64,000 nt of DNA from Aestuariivirga sp. (GCF_020252395.1 NZ_JADCDB010000021.1:95076-159075); one strand, 5' to 3'; counted from the stretch's first letter, positions 1 to 9,624 are shown. Numbers and translations: made by a program. The notes: generated by a model from the letters alone, not told the origin.

Positions 1-410
1 TGCGGTGCTGCGTGTTGCCGGCGGACGCTTTTTGGGATGCAAAAGCGTTGTCGCCGTTGACACGGCTCCGGCGCGCACGGTGCAACCGCGGAGGGTTGCG
101 AAATTTTGTTGCGCGACGCGGGAAGCCGGGATGCGGACACGAAAGGGACATAATTGGGCAAGCGTTGCGGAATTTTGTTGCCCAACCAGGCGGCCACACA
201 CTCCCTGCCGTCAGCCCGGCGAAAGCTGGGATCCAGCTCTCCGCAGGGCCGATGCCCGAAGCTGGACCCCAGCTTTCGCTGGGGTGACGGTTCTTTGGTA
301 AGAGACTGGCCCTATTGCCCTGCCCCGCCCCCTGGCCTAGAGGTGAAGTCGCGTCGATGCCGTCACCGGGTCCGCTTGGGGCCGGCGCGATCTTGCACAG
401 GAGTTTTCCG
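1..410. repeat. Left-edge non-coding stretch with repeats
   Basis: I see no convincing gene in the first 410 bases. Short open frames exist in both directions but lack a believable start or composition. Two near-identical 17-base units (GTTGCGAAATTTTGTTG at 95-111 and GTTGCGGAATTTTGTTG at 164-180) are directly repeated 69 bases apart. Bases 216-290 hold an inverted repeat with arms built on CGAAAGCTGGG and CCCAGCTTTCG, a palindrome type scattered through many alphaproteobacterial genomes; a fragment of the same family recurs near 9718-9733. A ribosome binding site (AGGAG, 391-395) serves the next gene. Confidence 0.6.
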
Positions 411-1037
411 ATGACCTTCGATCTGCGCGCCGGCGGCCTGGCGCTTGCCATCATGGCCGCCTCGAGCGGTCTGGCCTGGGCCGATGCCTATCAGGACGGG
501 CTCACCGCCTTCCAGGGCGAGGACTATGCCAAGGCGCTGTCGCTGCTGCTGCCCTATGCCAAGGATGGCAATGCGGAAGCCGCCTACCTCATCGGCGAAA
601 TGTATGGGCCGCGCAGCTGGGGCCAGAAGGGCGAGAACCGCAACGGCGTGGAGCTGGACAACAAACAGGCCATCTTCTGGTGGGGCGAAGCCGCCAAGAC
701 GGGCAATGTGGAAGCCCAGCTGAGGCTCGGCTGGTGGCTGATGAAGGGCCAGGACGTGGTGAAACAGGACGAGGCGGCGGGCATGAACTGGCTGCTGCTG
801 GCGGCGAACCAGGGCGAGCCGCAGGCCCAGTACGAGGTGGGGCTTGCCTATTGGAAGGGCCGCGGCGTGAAGCCGGACCCGATCGCCGCCTACATGTGGC
901 TCGACCTCTGCGCCAACGAGCCGGGCTTCGACAATGCCGCCAGTTACCGCGACCAGATCGCCCAGGGCATGACGGAAGACCAGGTGAAGCAGGCCAGGCT
1001 GATGGTGCAGGCCTTCACGCCGAAGATCGCGAAGTAA
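411..1037 (+). CDS. Sel1-repeat (tetratricopeptide-like) exported protein
   Basis: A 208-residue protein with an N-terminal hydrophobic signal segment ending near ASSGLAWA (about residue 24), followed by Sel1-type helical repeats between roughly residues 55 and 175 (for example AEAAYLIGEMY, VEAQLRLGWWLMKGQ, PQAQYEVGLAYWKGRGV). Sel1 repeats form solenoids for protein-protein contacts, so a periplasmic scaffold or envelope role is likely, but no specific partner can be read. The start at 411 is chosen over an in-frame ATG at 315 because AGGAG lies 15 bases upstream and the signal peptide begins there. Its stop overlaps by one base the start of a 30-codon membrane ORF. Confidence 0.8.
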   Translation: MTFDLRAGGLALAIMAASSGLAWADAYQDGLTAFQGEDYAKALSLLLPYAKDGNAEAAYLIGEMYGPRSWGQKGENRNGVELDNKQAIFWWGEAAKTGNVEAQLRLGWWLMKGQDVVKQDEAAGMNWLLLAANQGEPQAQYEVGLAYWKGRGVKPDPIAAYMWLDLCANEPGFDNAASYRDQIAQGMTEDQVKQARLMVQAFTPKIAK

Positions 1038-1129
1038 TGATCCTGCATCAGTTCACCGCCAGGCACTGGGTGATCGCCTGCATCATCATCCTGATCGCGG
1101 TGGGAGCGTTTGCGGCGAGCTGGGCGTAA
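1037..1129 (+). CDS. Predicted 30-residue single-span membrane peptide
   Basis: A 30-codon ORF starts in the TAATG junction with the Sel1-repeat gene, the usual geometry of translational coupling. The peptide begins MILHQFTARHWV and then has a continuous hydrophobic stretch (IACIIILIAVGAFAA), enough for one transmembrane helix with a basic/His-containing N-terminus, which predicts an N-in topology. It is too short for homology to be judged by eye. It may be a small membrane partner of the Sel1 protein. The alternative is a chance ORF; coupling plus a clean hydrophobic profile favours a real gene. Confidence 0.5.
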   Translation: MILHQFTARHWVIACIIILIAVGAFAASWA

Positions 1130-1291
1130 TCATCTTCTCCAGCGCCAGCGGGAGAAGACCCCGCTGCGATCAGCAGCGGGAGATGAGGGGGAGTGAAGCC
1201 TGCTGCTGGTGACTGCCTGACTTCCCCTCACTGGCCCCAACTGCGTTGGGGCGTTCTCTCCCGCTTTGCGGGAGAGATTGTTGTGGGGGGC
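1130..1291. repeat. Intergenic palindromic repeat between convergent genes
   Basis: This stretch between the convergent small membrane ORF and the rRNA methyltransferase contains nested inverted repeats: CCGCTGCGATCAGCAGCGG near 1160-1180, CCCCAACTGCGTTGGGG near 1236-1252 and CTCTCCCGCTTTGCGGGAGAG near 1256-1276. Such clustered hairpins are typical dispersed alphaproteobacterial intergenic elements and could also end transcription from both sides. I see no coding sequence. Confidence 0.55.
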
Positions 1292-2407
1292 TCAGGGCAG
1301 CGCCGGTGTGCGATAGAGAGAGACCCGCAGGCCGCCGTTGAGGACGGGCGGCGCGATAGGAAGAAATGGCAGCGCCGTGGCCCGCGCCAGCGCGGCATCG
1401 GCGGTGATGAGGCCCACGCGCCAGCCGGAGAAGCGCTGCTTCAGCACCTTTCCCAGCGCGCCGTAGAGCGCGAACAAGGGTTTCTTGTCGCCGATGCGCG
1501 CGCCATAGGGCGGGTTGACGATGACGAGGCCGGGCGGGCCTTGCGGGGCCACGAGATCGCTCACCGATTGCTGCCTGAATTGCGTGAAGGCGGAGACGCC
1601 GGCGCGCTTCGCGTTCTCCGTTGCCATGCGGATGGCGCCCGCATCGCGGTCGCTGCCGAAGAAGGTGAAGGTTGGCTGGCGGGGCGAGGCTGCTGCCTTC
1701 ATCGAGTCCCACATCGCGGCATCGAAGGTGGCGAGCTTCTCGAAGGCGAAGGACCGCGTGCGGCCGGGAGCGAGATGAGCCGCGATCTCCGCGGCCTCGA
1801 TGACGAAGGTGCCGGAGCCGCACATCGGGTCCACCACCGGCTCATCTCCGGTGAAGCCGCATTGGCGCAGGAAGAGAGCCGCGAGCGTTTCACGCAAGGG
1901 CGCCTTGCCCACGCCCGCCTTGTGGCCGCGCTTGTGCAGCGACTCTCCCGAGCTGTCGATGCTCAGCGTGCACAGATCGTCCTCGATGCGGGCCTTGACG
2001 ATCACCTCCGCATCGTCACGGAGCGGTGCGTCGAACTCCTCCGCGATGGCGCGCGCGATGCGCTGGACCACCGCGCCCGAATGATAGATCTTCGAGCGTG
2101 AGCAGCTGGCCTCGACGCGCACCGGAACATCCTTGCGCAATACATTGCCCCAGGGAAATGCACGCGCCAGCCGGTCGAGCTCCGCCAGATGCTGGACGCG
2201 GAAGGACCCGATGCGGGCCAGCACATGGCCGCAGCCGCGAAGCACGAGATTGGCGCGCCACACGTCCTTCCACGCGCCCTTGATCATGACGCCGGCCGCC
2301 ACCTGTTTTGCGGCCTTGAAGCGGTGCTGGCGCACTTCCTCGTAAAGTGCTGCCTCAAGCCCGGGCGGGGCCATGAGGAAGATGTCGAAGTCTGGGGGCG
2401 TGGCCAT
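1292..2407 (-). CDS. THUMP-domain class I SAM-dependent rRNA methyltransferase (RlmL N-terminal-like)
   Basis: The 371-residue protein has an N-terminal ferredoxin-like/THUMP RNA-binding region (about residues 1-160, starting FDIFLMAPPGLEAALYEEV) and a C-terminal Rossmann methyltransferase. The SAM motif is VVDPMCGSGTFVIEAAE (about residue 190) and the catalytic motif is IVNPPYGARIG (about residue 297), the NPPY signature of N-methyltransferases acting on guanine or adenine. This matches the YcbY/RlmL N-half family, which makes m2G in 23S rRNA, as a stand-alone enzyme without the RlmK domain. It stands alone in its orientation. Exact rRNA position is inferred from the family. Confidence 0.88.
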   Translation of the reverse strand: MATPPDFDIFLMAPPGLEAALYEEVRQHRFKAAKQVAAGVMIKGAWKDVWRANLVLRGCGHVLARIGSFRVQHLAELDRLARAFPWGNVLRKDVPVRVEASCSRSKIYHSGAVVQRIARAIAEEFDAPLRDDAEVIVKARIEDDLCTLSIDSSGESLHKRGHKAGVGKAPLRETLAALFLRQCGFTGDEPVVDPMCGSGTFVIEAAEIAAHLAPGRTRSFAFEKLATFDAAMWDSMKAAASPRQPTFTFFGSDRDAGAIRMATENAKRAGVSAFTQFRQQSVSDLVAPQGPPGLVIVNPPYGARIGDKKPLFALYGALGKVLKQRFSGWRVGLITADAALARATALPFLPIAPPVLNGGLRVSLYRTPALP

Positions 2408-2476
2408 GCCGAGCGCTTATCGCGAAAGCCCCGGCGGGGCGACTGTTTTTCAAATGGGATTGAACGGGCAGCTGCG

Positions 2477-3229
2477 TCAATCGCGGGGCGGCAACCCTAG
2501 CATGCGGCGCATGTGGGCGAGGATCAGGCCGCGGCCGCGCGCGCCCGTTTCGGCAGAGGCGTCATGGGCGCTGGCGGTGTACCAGCGCTCGGTGTCGCGT
2601 TTTTCCATGTCCACCGCCTCCGGGCACAGGGCGAGCATCAGCGAGGTCTCGCCCTCGCCCGCGTGGTCGAAGGGATATTGGTCGATGGTCTCGCGCGTCA
2701 TGAGGGGGTGGATCTTGATCCAGTTGAAGGGATCGCTGCCCCACGCCTGGTGGGCGTAGTAACCCGCCATCTTCGCATCGCCCCACCAGCCTTCGCCGCG
2801 CGTCTTCTCGAGGAAGGCAAAGATCGCCTGGCGGGCGCCGAATTTGAAGGCAAGATCAGTGGGCATGCCGGTGGCGAAATTCTCCGTCTGGTGATGGATG
2901 AAGGCATGGATGTTGCGGAAGCCGACGCGCATGAGACCGGTGAACAGCTCGCGCGCGAAGAGATGAAGGGCAGTCGAATCGACCTGCACCGAACCGGTGC
3001 CCTCCGGCGGCTCCACCGCATAGCTCGCCGCGCCATAATAGAAGGGCGGCAGAATGACGATTTCGGCCTCCTGTTCGAGGAGGTCCAGCGCGCGGGTGAC
3101 GGCCAGCGTATCCATGCCGACGGCCATATGCTCGCCGTGATATTCGAGCACGCCCAAGGGCAGGACGACGGGTGTATTGGCCGCGATCGCCGCGCGGATC
3201 TGGTGGGGGAGCATCATTTCATAGCGCAT
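2477..3229 (-). CDS. Creatininase-family metal-dependent amidohydrolase
   Basis: The start at 3229 has a good Shine-Dalgarno (AAAGGA). The 250-residue protein carries creatininase-family metal ligands: GVLEYHGEHMAVGMDT near the N-terminus (Glu, His and Asp in the usual E-x-HG-x-H...D spacing) and DHAGEGETSLMLAL in the C-terminal half. The usual VNGHGGN motif is replaced by IHAFIHHQTENFA, placing it in a divergent subgroup. Family members hydrolyse cyclic amides or related ring bonds; one branch (IolN) opens 3-dehydro-scyllo-inosose. It lies divergently beside a sugar ABC transporter, so a sugar-derived substrate is plausible, but the substrate is not readable from sequence. Confidence 0.72.
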   Translation of the reverse strand: MRYEMMLPHQIRAAIAANTPVVLPLGVLEYHGEHMAVGMDTLAVTRALDLLEQEAEIVILPPFYYGAASYAVEPPEGTGSVQVDSTALHLFARELFTGLMRVGFRNIHAFIHHQTENFATGMPTDLAFKFGARQAIFAFLEKTRGEGWWGDAKMAGYYAHQAWGSDPFNWIKIHPLMTRETIDQYPFDHAGEGETSLMLALCPEAVDMEKRDTERWYTASAHDASAETGARGRGLILAHMRRMLGLPPRD

Positions 3230-3336
3230 GGAAATCCTTTGGCGAGGAAGCACTCGACGGAGTGGAAAAGCTGCCCTAGTCTCCGCCCTCGGCAAGCGGG
3301 GCGCAAGACCCCAGGCAGGTTCAAGGGGGGCGTGAC

Positions 3337-4395
<1,059 letters not shown>

Positions 4396-4706
4396 GAGAG
4401 GAGCGAATAGCGAATAGTGGGTGAGGCACAGTGTTCGATATTTCATCTCCGGGATTTGAAAACCCTATTCGCTACCCGCTATTCGCTCCCAACCCCGCCG
4501 CTTGTGCGCCGCACATATTGCGGTGCACGACAAGTTGACCGCGGCGTGCCTGTTTCGCGCTTGCGCTTCGTTGACTTTGCAAATCGCTGTTGCATAGTCG
4601 GCGCGGCGTTCCACCACGATCCCTGTGAGCCTCATGAAAAAAGCGAGGCAGCCGGGAGAGATATCGCAACAACCTGCAACGGACGCTCCAGGGAGGACCC
4701 GAACTC
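4396..4706. repeat. Intergenic region with inverted GCGAATAG repeat
   Basis: This 311-base gap carries an inverted element: GAGCGAATAGCGAATAG near 4400-4417 faces CTATTCGCTACCCGCTATTCG near 4466-4486, so the first ~100 bases can fold into a long imperfect hairpin. Repeats with this AATAGCGAATAG core are a familiar dispersed intergenic element in rhizobial-type genomes. The remaining bases (about 4500-4700) probably hold the promoter of the binding-protein gene and its Shine-Dalgarno (GGGAGGA, 4690-4696). No gene seen. Confidence 0.55.
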
Positions 4707-6353
4707 ATGAGAATCGATCTCTACAACTACATGCTGAGCCGCCGCGCCATGCTGAAGGGCGCGGCCGGTGCGGCCGCCATGGCCGCCGTGGGCGGCCCGG
4801 CGCTGAACGTCTCCACCGCTTTCGCGCAGGACGACATTCGCGCCGCCATCCTGAAAATCCCCGGCGTGGGCAAGGGCCAGCCGACGGATGCCGACTGGCA
4901 GAAGGTCGGCGAGATGACCCTTGGGCCGACGAAGCAGAACGTGCAGGAAGGCGAGTTCAAGGGCGTCGAACTGTCGTTCATGGGCCTCAACAACCAGAAC
5001 GTCCATAACGTGCTGTTCCGCGGCCTGTCCAAGGCCTGGGCGGACTACACCGGCGCCACCATCAACTGGATCGACCTGGCGCAGGCCGACTATAACGCGC
5101 GCCTGCAACAGTCGATCGCCACCGGCACGGTGGACTTCGACGTCATTGAAATGGGCGCCCCCTTCGAGGGCGACGTCTGCGGCAAGGGCCTTGCCTCCGA
5201 GATGCCGGACTGGGTCAAGAAGCAGATCGACATGGATGACTATGTCGGTTACCTCAAGGCCCCCGTCGGCACCTGGGACGGCAAGACCTATCGCGTCTCC
5301 TGCGACGGCGACTGCCATAACTTCAACTACCGTTCCGACGTGTTCGAGAACGCGGCGCTTGCCGAGGAGTGGAAGAAGGCTGGCGGCCAGGGCGACTGGA
5401 AGGCGCCGCGCACGTGGCAGGAGGTCAATGCCGCGACCAAGTTCCTGAAAGGCAAGCAGATCGACGGCCAGGACCTTTATGGCTATCTCGATCCGGCCAA
5501 GGGCTGGGGCGGCTTCGGCTTCTACTTCCTCGGAAGCCGCGCCACGGCTTACGTGAAGCACCCCGACTCCAAGGCCTTCCTGTTCGAACCGGACACGATG
5601 AAGCCGATGGTCAACAACCCCGGCTGGGTGCGCGCCATCCAAGACGTGCTGGACTGCCTGCCCTTCGAGCCGGCCGACCAGCTCAACGCCGACCCCGGCA
5701 CCACGGGCTTCCAGCAGTTCCTCGCCGGCACGGGCTCCATGCTCTCCTGGTGGGGCGACATCGGCTCGAACGTCAACACCAATGACAGCTCCGTCATCCA
5801 GGGCAAGACGGCCTTCGACATTCTGCCCGGCTCGCCGGATGTCTATAACCATGCCGCCGGCAAGTGGGAGACGCTCGCGTCGGGACCGAACTACGCGCCG
5901 AACATGGCCTATATCGGCTGGGGCATCTATGTGATGGCCCGCGTCGATGCCGACCCGAAGAAGCAGAAGGCAGCCTGGTCGCTTGCGGCTCACTTGGGCG
6001 GCAAGGACATCTCGCTGTGGATGGCGGCCTATCCGTCGGGCTTCCAGCCCTACCGCCAGAGCCACTTCAACATTCCGGAGTGGGTGGGGGCGGGCTATGA
6101 CGAGAAGTTCATCGCGAACTACCTCGCCTCGCAGGCCAATTCCTACAACCACCCGAATGCCGCGATCGAGCCGCGCATCCCCGGCATCTTCCAGTATTAT
6201 TCGGAAGCCGAGGATATTCTCTCCAACATCTACGCCGGCAAGATGACGGCGCAGGCGGGCGCCGACGCCATCGCCGCCGCCTGGGAGAAGCGCACCGACC
6301 AGCTCGGCCGCGACAACCAGATCAAGCTCTACAAGAAGTCGCTCGGCATGTAA
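4707..6353 (+). CDS. Sugar ABC transporter substrate-binding protein, Tat-type signal
   Basis: A 548-residue extracellular binding protein, longer than the usual 410-450 of CUT1 receptors. The N-terminus contains a twin-arginine motif (SRRAMLKG) followed by an alanine-rich hydrophobic stretch ending near STAFAQ, so Tat export is predicted. The mature part has the mixed cluster B architecture (FKGVELSFMGLNNQNVH, later FQQFLAGTGSMLSWWGDIGS). The paired cysteines in VSCDGDCHNF are unusual. It precedes the two permeases and is separated from them by a strong intrinsic terminator that should let the receptor be made in excess. The substrate is presumably a carbohydrate or polyol, given the kinases nearby. 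Confidence 0.88.
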   Translation: MRIDLYNYMLSRRAMLKGAAGAAAMAAVGGPALNVSTAFAQDDIRAAILKIPGVGKGQPTDADWQKVGEMTLGPTKQNVQEGEFKGVELSFMGLNNQNVHNVLFRGLSKAWADYTGATINWIDLAQADYNARLQQSIATGTVDFDVIEMGAPFEGDVCGKGLASEMPDWVKKQIDMDDYVGYLKAPVGTWDGKTYRVSCDGDCHNFNYRSDVFENAALAEEWKKAGGQGDWKAPRTWQEVNAATKFLKGKQIDGQDLYGYLDPAKGWGGFGFYFLGSRATAYVKHPDSKAFLFEPDTMKPMVNNPGWVRAIQDVLDCLPFEPADQLNADPGTTGFQQFLAGTGSMLSWWGDIGSNVNTNDSSVIQGKTAFDILPGSPDVYNHAAGKWETLASGPNYAPNMAYIGWGIYVMARVDADPKKQKAAWSLAAHLGGKDISLWMAAYPSGFQPYRQSHFNIPEWVGAGYDEKFIANYLASQANSYNHPNAAIEPRIPGIFQYYSEAEDILSNIYAGKMTAQAGADAIAAAWEKRTDQLGRDNQIKLYKKSLGM

Positions 6354-6364
6354 GCCACGCGAGG

Positions 6365-6398
6365 GGGCCGGCAGCGCGCCATGCTGCCGGCCCTTTTT
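6365..6398 (+). terminator. Intrinsic terminator/attenuator between binding protein and permease
   Basis: A perfect 11-bp stem (GGGCCGGCAGC at 6365-6375 with GCTGCCGGCCC at 6383-6393), a 7-base loop, then five T. It begins 12 bases after the binding-protein stop and ends about 30 bases before the permease start. In binding-protein-first importer operons such hairpins reduce read-through so the receptor outnumbers the membrane parts. Confidence 0.85.
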
Positions 6399-6428
6399 CA
6401 TTTCTCGGAAGGACCTTTTTTCCGCTCC

Positions 6429-7538
6429 ATGACCTCTTCCGCCGCAGCCACGGGCCACGAGGCCGTCGCACAGCATGTCCCGCCCGGACGCCAACGGCTG
6501 GGGAGCCTGCTGATCCGCGGGGCGACGCTGCTGCTCTGTGCGATTGCGGCCGTGCAGCTTCTCTATGTGACGGGATATTTTTCCTGGGGCTTTTCCAACT
6601 GGCAGCCTGTGTTTCTGGCCTATATCGCGTGGAGTATCGCCTTCTGCTGGGGTTTGGTGCTGCGCGACGGGGAGGCAGGCTGGCGCGCCGTATTCGTGCT
6701 GCCCGCCGTGTTCTTCACGCTCGCCCTCGTCATCTTCCCCACATTTTTCGGATTCTACATCGCCTTCTCCGACTGGAACCTGCAATCGGCCGGCGGGCGC
6801 AGCTTCAACGGGCTGGCCAATTTCTGGCAGCTGATCGCCGATCCCTATTTCTGGAACGCGCTCGGCAACATGGTGTTCTATGTGGCGACCGTGATCGTGC
6901 AGTACGCGATCGCCTTCGGCCTTGCCATGCTGCTCAACGCCGACATCAAGGCGCAGAAGTTCTTCCGCGTCGCCTTCCTGCTGCCATTCATGCTCTCTCC
7001 CGTTGCGGTGAGCTGGATGATCGGCAAGTCGATGCTGGAATACCGCTTCGGCCCCGTCACCAACCTGCTGCGCTGGCTCGGCTGGGAACAGCCCACACTG
7101 CTGACCACGCCCTGGCTCGCCAAGACGACGATCGCGCTGATGGATGCCTGGGTGTGGATCCCCTTCATGATGATCATGATCCTGGCCGGCCTGCAGGCGC
7201 TCCCCAAGGACGTGCAGGAGGCGGCAAAAGTCGACGGCGCCACCGGCTGGCAGGGCTTCTGGCAGATCACATTCCCGCTGATGCTGCCGGTCTCGGTCAC
7301 CACCATCGTGCTGCGCATCATCTTCCAGCTGAAGCTTGCCGACATCGTGATCAACACCACATCCGGCGGTCCGGGCGGGGCCACCGACACGATCTCGAGC
7401 TATATCTTCCGCGTCTACAAGGACCGCTCCAACGTCGGCTATGGCACGATGATCGCCGAGGTCTATCTGATCCTCATCATCATCTTCGTGGCGCTGCTGC
7501 TGAAGTTCACCAGCCGCTACATGCAGAGGGCAACGTGA
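6429..7538 (+). CDS. Carbohydrate ABC transporter permease, MalF-like
   Basis: A 369-residue membrane protein with about eight hydrophobic segments, two of them in an N-terminal extension before the conserved binding-protein-dependent transport domain. The EAA loop, which docks on the ATPase, is EAAKVDGATGWQGFWQITFPL near residue 265. The start at 6429 is preferred because an in-frame ATG at 6381 lies inside the preceding terminator hairpin; AAGGA lies upstream. Its stop overlaps the next permease start (TGATG). It forms a heterodimer with the next gene product. Confidence 0.9.
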   Translation: MTSSAAATGHEAVAQHVPPGRQRLGSLLIRGATLLLCAIAAVQLLYVTGYFSWGFSNWQPVFLAYIAWSIAFCWGLVLRDGEAGWRAVFVLPAVFFTLALVIFPTFFGFYIAFSDWNLQSAGGRSFNGLANFWQLIADPYFWNALGNMVFYVATVIVQYAIAFGLAMLLNADIKAQKFFRVAFLLPFMLSPVAVSWMIGKSMLEYRFGPVTNLLRWLGWEQPTLLTTPWLAKTTIALMDAWVWIPFMMIMILAGLQALPKDVQEAAKVDGATGWQGFWQITFPLMLPVSVTTIVLRIIFQLKLADIVINTTSGGPGGATDTISSYIFRVYKDRSNVGYGTMIAEVYLILIIIFVALLLKFTSRYMQRAT

Positions 7539-8407
7539 TGCCCCATGCCCTGAAGCGCATCCTCATCTATGCGGCGCTGATCCTGTGGACGATCATTGCG
7601 CTGTTCCCGATTTTCTGGACCTTCTCCACCACCTTCAAGGTGGCGAAAGACGTGCAGATGGGCAACATCATCCCCTGGGTGGACTACAAGCCCAACTGGC
7701 TGGGCCTGCGCGCCATCGGGCTTTCGCCCGACACGATCTTCACCGAGTCGACGCCCCGCGCCGAATTCATCAAGCGCTTCTGGAACTCGATCCAGGCCTC
7801 GGTGGGGGCTTCAATCCTGGCGCTGATCCTGGGCTCCATGGCGGCCTATGGCCTGAGCCGCTTCTCCTACCGCTGGAAGATCTGGAAGAACCGCGACATC
7901 TCGTTCTTCTTCCTCTCCCAGCTCATCCTGCCGCCCGTGGTCCTCGCGATGCCCTTCCTCGTGCTCTACAAGGAGCTCGCACTCCTCGACTCCATGGTGG
8001 GGCTGATCCTCATCTACACGCTGTCGGTGCTGCCCATCGTGATCTGGATCATGAAGGATCAGTTCGACACCATTCCGCAGGAGCTGGAACAGGCGGCCCT
8101 GGTCGACGGCTGCTCCACCTGGGGCGCCTTCTTCCGCATTATCCTGCCCATCGCATTGCCAGGCATGGTGGCGGCCTTCATCCTCTCCGTCATCCTGTGC
8201 TGGAACGAGTATTTCTTCGCCGCGCTGCTGACCTCGAGCTACGCCAAGACGCTGCCGGTGATGGTGGCGAGCCAGACGGGCTCCCAGGGCATCTCGTGGT
8301 GGTCGATGGCCGCACTGTCGTCCGCCGCCATCCTGCCGCTGATCGTCATCGGCGTGTTCCTCGAGCGCTACATCGTGAAAGGGCTGACCTCGGGGTCGGT
8401 GAAGTAG
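7538..8407 (+). CDS. Carbohydrate ABC transporter permease, MalG-like
   Basis: A 289-residue integral membrane protein with six predicted helices, typical of the MalG subunit. The EAA-type loop reads QAALVDGCSTWGAFFRIILP around residue 187. Translation is coupled to the upstream permease by a one-base overlap (TGATG). The C-terminus VKGLTSGSVK is the usual MalG ending that contacts the ATPase. The gene ends 6 bases from the convergent AhpD-like gene; a short GC stem (GGCCGC...GCGGCC, 8408-8432) lies across that junction. Confidence 0.92.
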   Translation: MPHALKRILIYAALILWTIIALFPIFWTFSTTFKVAKDVQMGNIIPWVDYKPNWLGLRAIGLSPDTIFTESTPRAEFIKRFWNSIQASVGASILALILGSMAAYGLSRFSYRWKIWKNRDISFFFLSQLILPPVVLAMPFLVLYKELALLDSMVGLILIYTLSVLPIVIWIMKDQFDTIPQELEQAALVDGCSTWGAFFRIILPIALPGMVAAFILSVILCWNEYFFAALLTSSYAKTLPVMVASQTGSQGISWWSMAALSSAAILPLIVIGVFLERYIVKGLTSGSVK

Positions 8408-8413
8408 GCCGCC

Positions 8414-8809
8414 TTACGCCTTGAAGCGGCCGTCCGGTTCCACCTGCAGCGCATGGGCCAGCGCGTTGGTCTGGCTGGCCAGCGCCACCACGCGCAGGAG
8501 CTCCGCGTGCTGGCCCGGCGTCATGCCCCTGGCGCGTGCCGCTGCCGTGTGGGAGTGGACGCAGTAGCTGCAGCCATTGACGGTGGAGACCGCCACATAG
8601 ATCAGCTCCTTCACCAGCGGGTCCAGCTCGCCCGGCGCCATTACCTCCTGCACGCGCTCCCAGGTGGATTTGAGAAGGGCCGGGTCATGCGCGAGCGCGC
8701 GCCAGAAATTGTTGACGTAATCCGTGTTGCGCCTCGCGCGGATGTCGTCGAAGACGGCGCGGGCTTCCGCCCCCACCGCCTCGTCGTCGAGCAAGGGAAG
8801 CGTTGCCAT
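8414..8809 (-). CDS. Carboxymuconolactone decarboxylase/AhpD-family protein
   Basis: A 131-residue all-helical protein with the AhpD-type redox motif CSYCVHSH (about residue 80; CxxC followed by the conserved His). Members are either peroxidase partners or act on small lactone and carbonyl compounds. Its ATG overlaps the stop of the upstream cyclase-family gene (ATGA), so the two are translationally coupled and probably work on the same metabolite or in its detoxification. The specific substrate is not evident. Confidence 0.8.
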   Translation of the reverse strand: MATLPLLDDEAVGAEARAVFDDIRARRNTDYVNNFWRALAHDPALLKSTWERVQEVMAPGELDPLVKELIYVAVSTVNGCSYCVHSHTAAARARGMTPGQHAELLRVVALASQTNALAHALQVEPDGRFKA

Positions 8810-9624
8810 CAGAAGGCCGCCATCACGCGCGCCGGGCCACCGGTGCCACCGCGGTGCTTGGGCGCGCCCACGAAGATGGTGGCGCCCTTCACCGGCAGGA
8901 GATCAAGATTGGCGACATTCTCGATGCCATAGCGCCCGCCGGGCAGCCAGGTATTGTGCACGGCGAAATCCTGCGAGTTGCCGGGATCGAGCGACAGCGT
9001 GTCGACCGCGATGGCCGCGGCGCCGGCCTCCGCCAGGAGTTCCACCGCCTCCTTCGAGAAGCCGGGGAAGGCGAACTTGCCATCGGGCAGCGTGCGGTAG
9101 CTGGGGTCACCCACCCTGGCGGACCAGCCGGAATTCATGGCGACGCAGGCGCCCTTGGGGAGCGCGCCATTGGCCGAAACCCAGGCCTCGATATCCGCCT
9201 TGCTCACCATGGCGTTGGGATCCTCCTTCGCCTTGGCCTTGATGTCGACGATGCAGAGCGGGCAGACGAGGTTTTCCGGCGCGAGATCCGCAACCGATGT
9301 GCCATCGGCCGTGAAATGCAGCGGCGCATCGATGTGGGTGCCCGAATGCTCGAAGATGGTGAGCTTGAAGATGGTGTAGCCGTTGGTCTTGAAGTCCTCG
9401 ACCTTCTCCATGGCGATGCCGGGCTTGCCATCGAAGGTGGGGAACTTGTCGTCGAAGGTGTGGGTGAGGTCGACGACCTTGCCCGAACTCTGCGCCAGCG
9501 TTTCCCGCGCGCTCACGGCGCTGGCGGCGAGTGCCGCAACCCCCGCCGCCGCCGAGCGCGCGAGGAAGGACCGGCGTGACTGGGCCTGCTGCCGCACGCC
9601 CTCGATGATACAGGCATTGCACAT
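8809..9624 (-). CDS. Cyclase-family metal hydrolase with Tat signal
   Basis: A 271-residue protein of the cyclase family (PF04199, the family of bacterial kynurenine formamidase and isatin hydrolase). The metal site motif is FEHSGTHIDAPLHF (HxGTHxDxPxH). A twin-arginine sequence QSRRSFLARSAAAG with a hydrophobic tail ending near SARETLAQ predicts export, unlike the typical cytosolic KynB. The start at 9624 has GGAGA upstream and was preferred to 9648. The very N-terminus carries two cysteines (MCNACIIEG), seen in some exported members. It is coupled to the AhpD-like gene. Confidence 0.8.
   Translation of the reverse strand: MCNACIIEGVRQQAQSRRSFLARSAAAGVAALAASAVSARETLAQSSGKVVDLTHTFDDKFPTFDGKPGIAMEKVEDFKTNGYTIFKLTIFEHSGTHIDAPLHFTADGTSVADLAPENLVCPLCIVDIKAKAKEDPNAMVSKADIEAWVSANGALPKGACVAMNSGWSARVGDPSYRTLPDGKFAFPGFSKEAVELLAEAGAAAIAVDTLSLDPGNSQDFAVHNTWLPGGRYGIENVANLDLLPVKGATIFVGAPKHRGGTGGPARVMAAF

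Noticed and set aside
5..414. Several overlapping short plus-strand frames at the left edge
   Set aside because: They run through a dispersed palindrome, and none has a convincing start or domain.
4632..6785. 717-codon open frame on the minus strand opposite the sugar-binding protein
   Set aside because: High-GC shadow: the plus-strand frame has a signal peptide and clear receptor motifs, while the minus-strand product is low-complexity Gly/Arg/Val/His.
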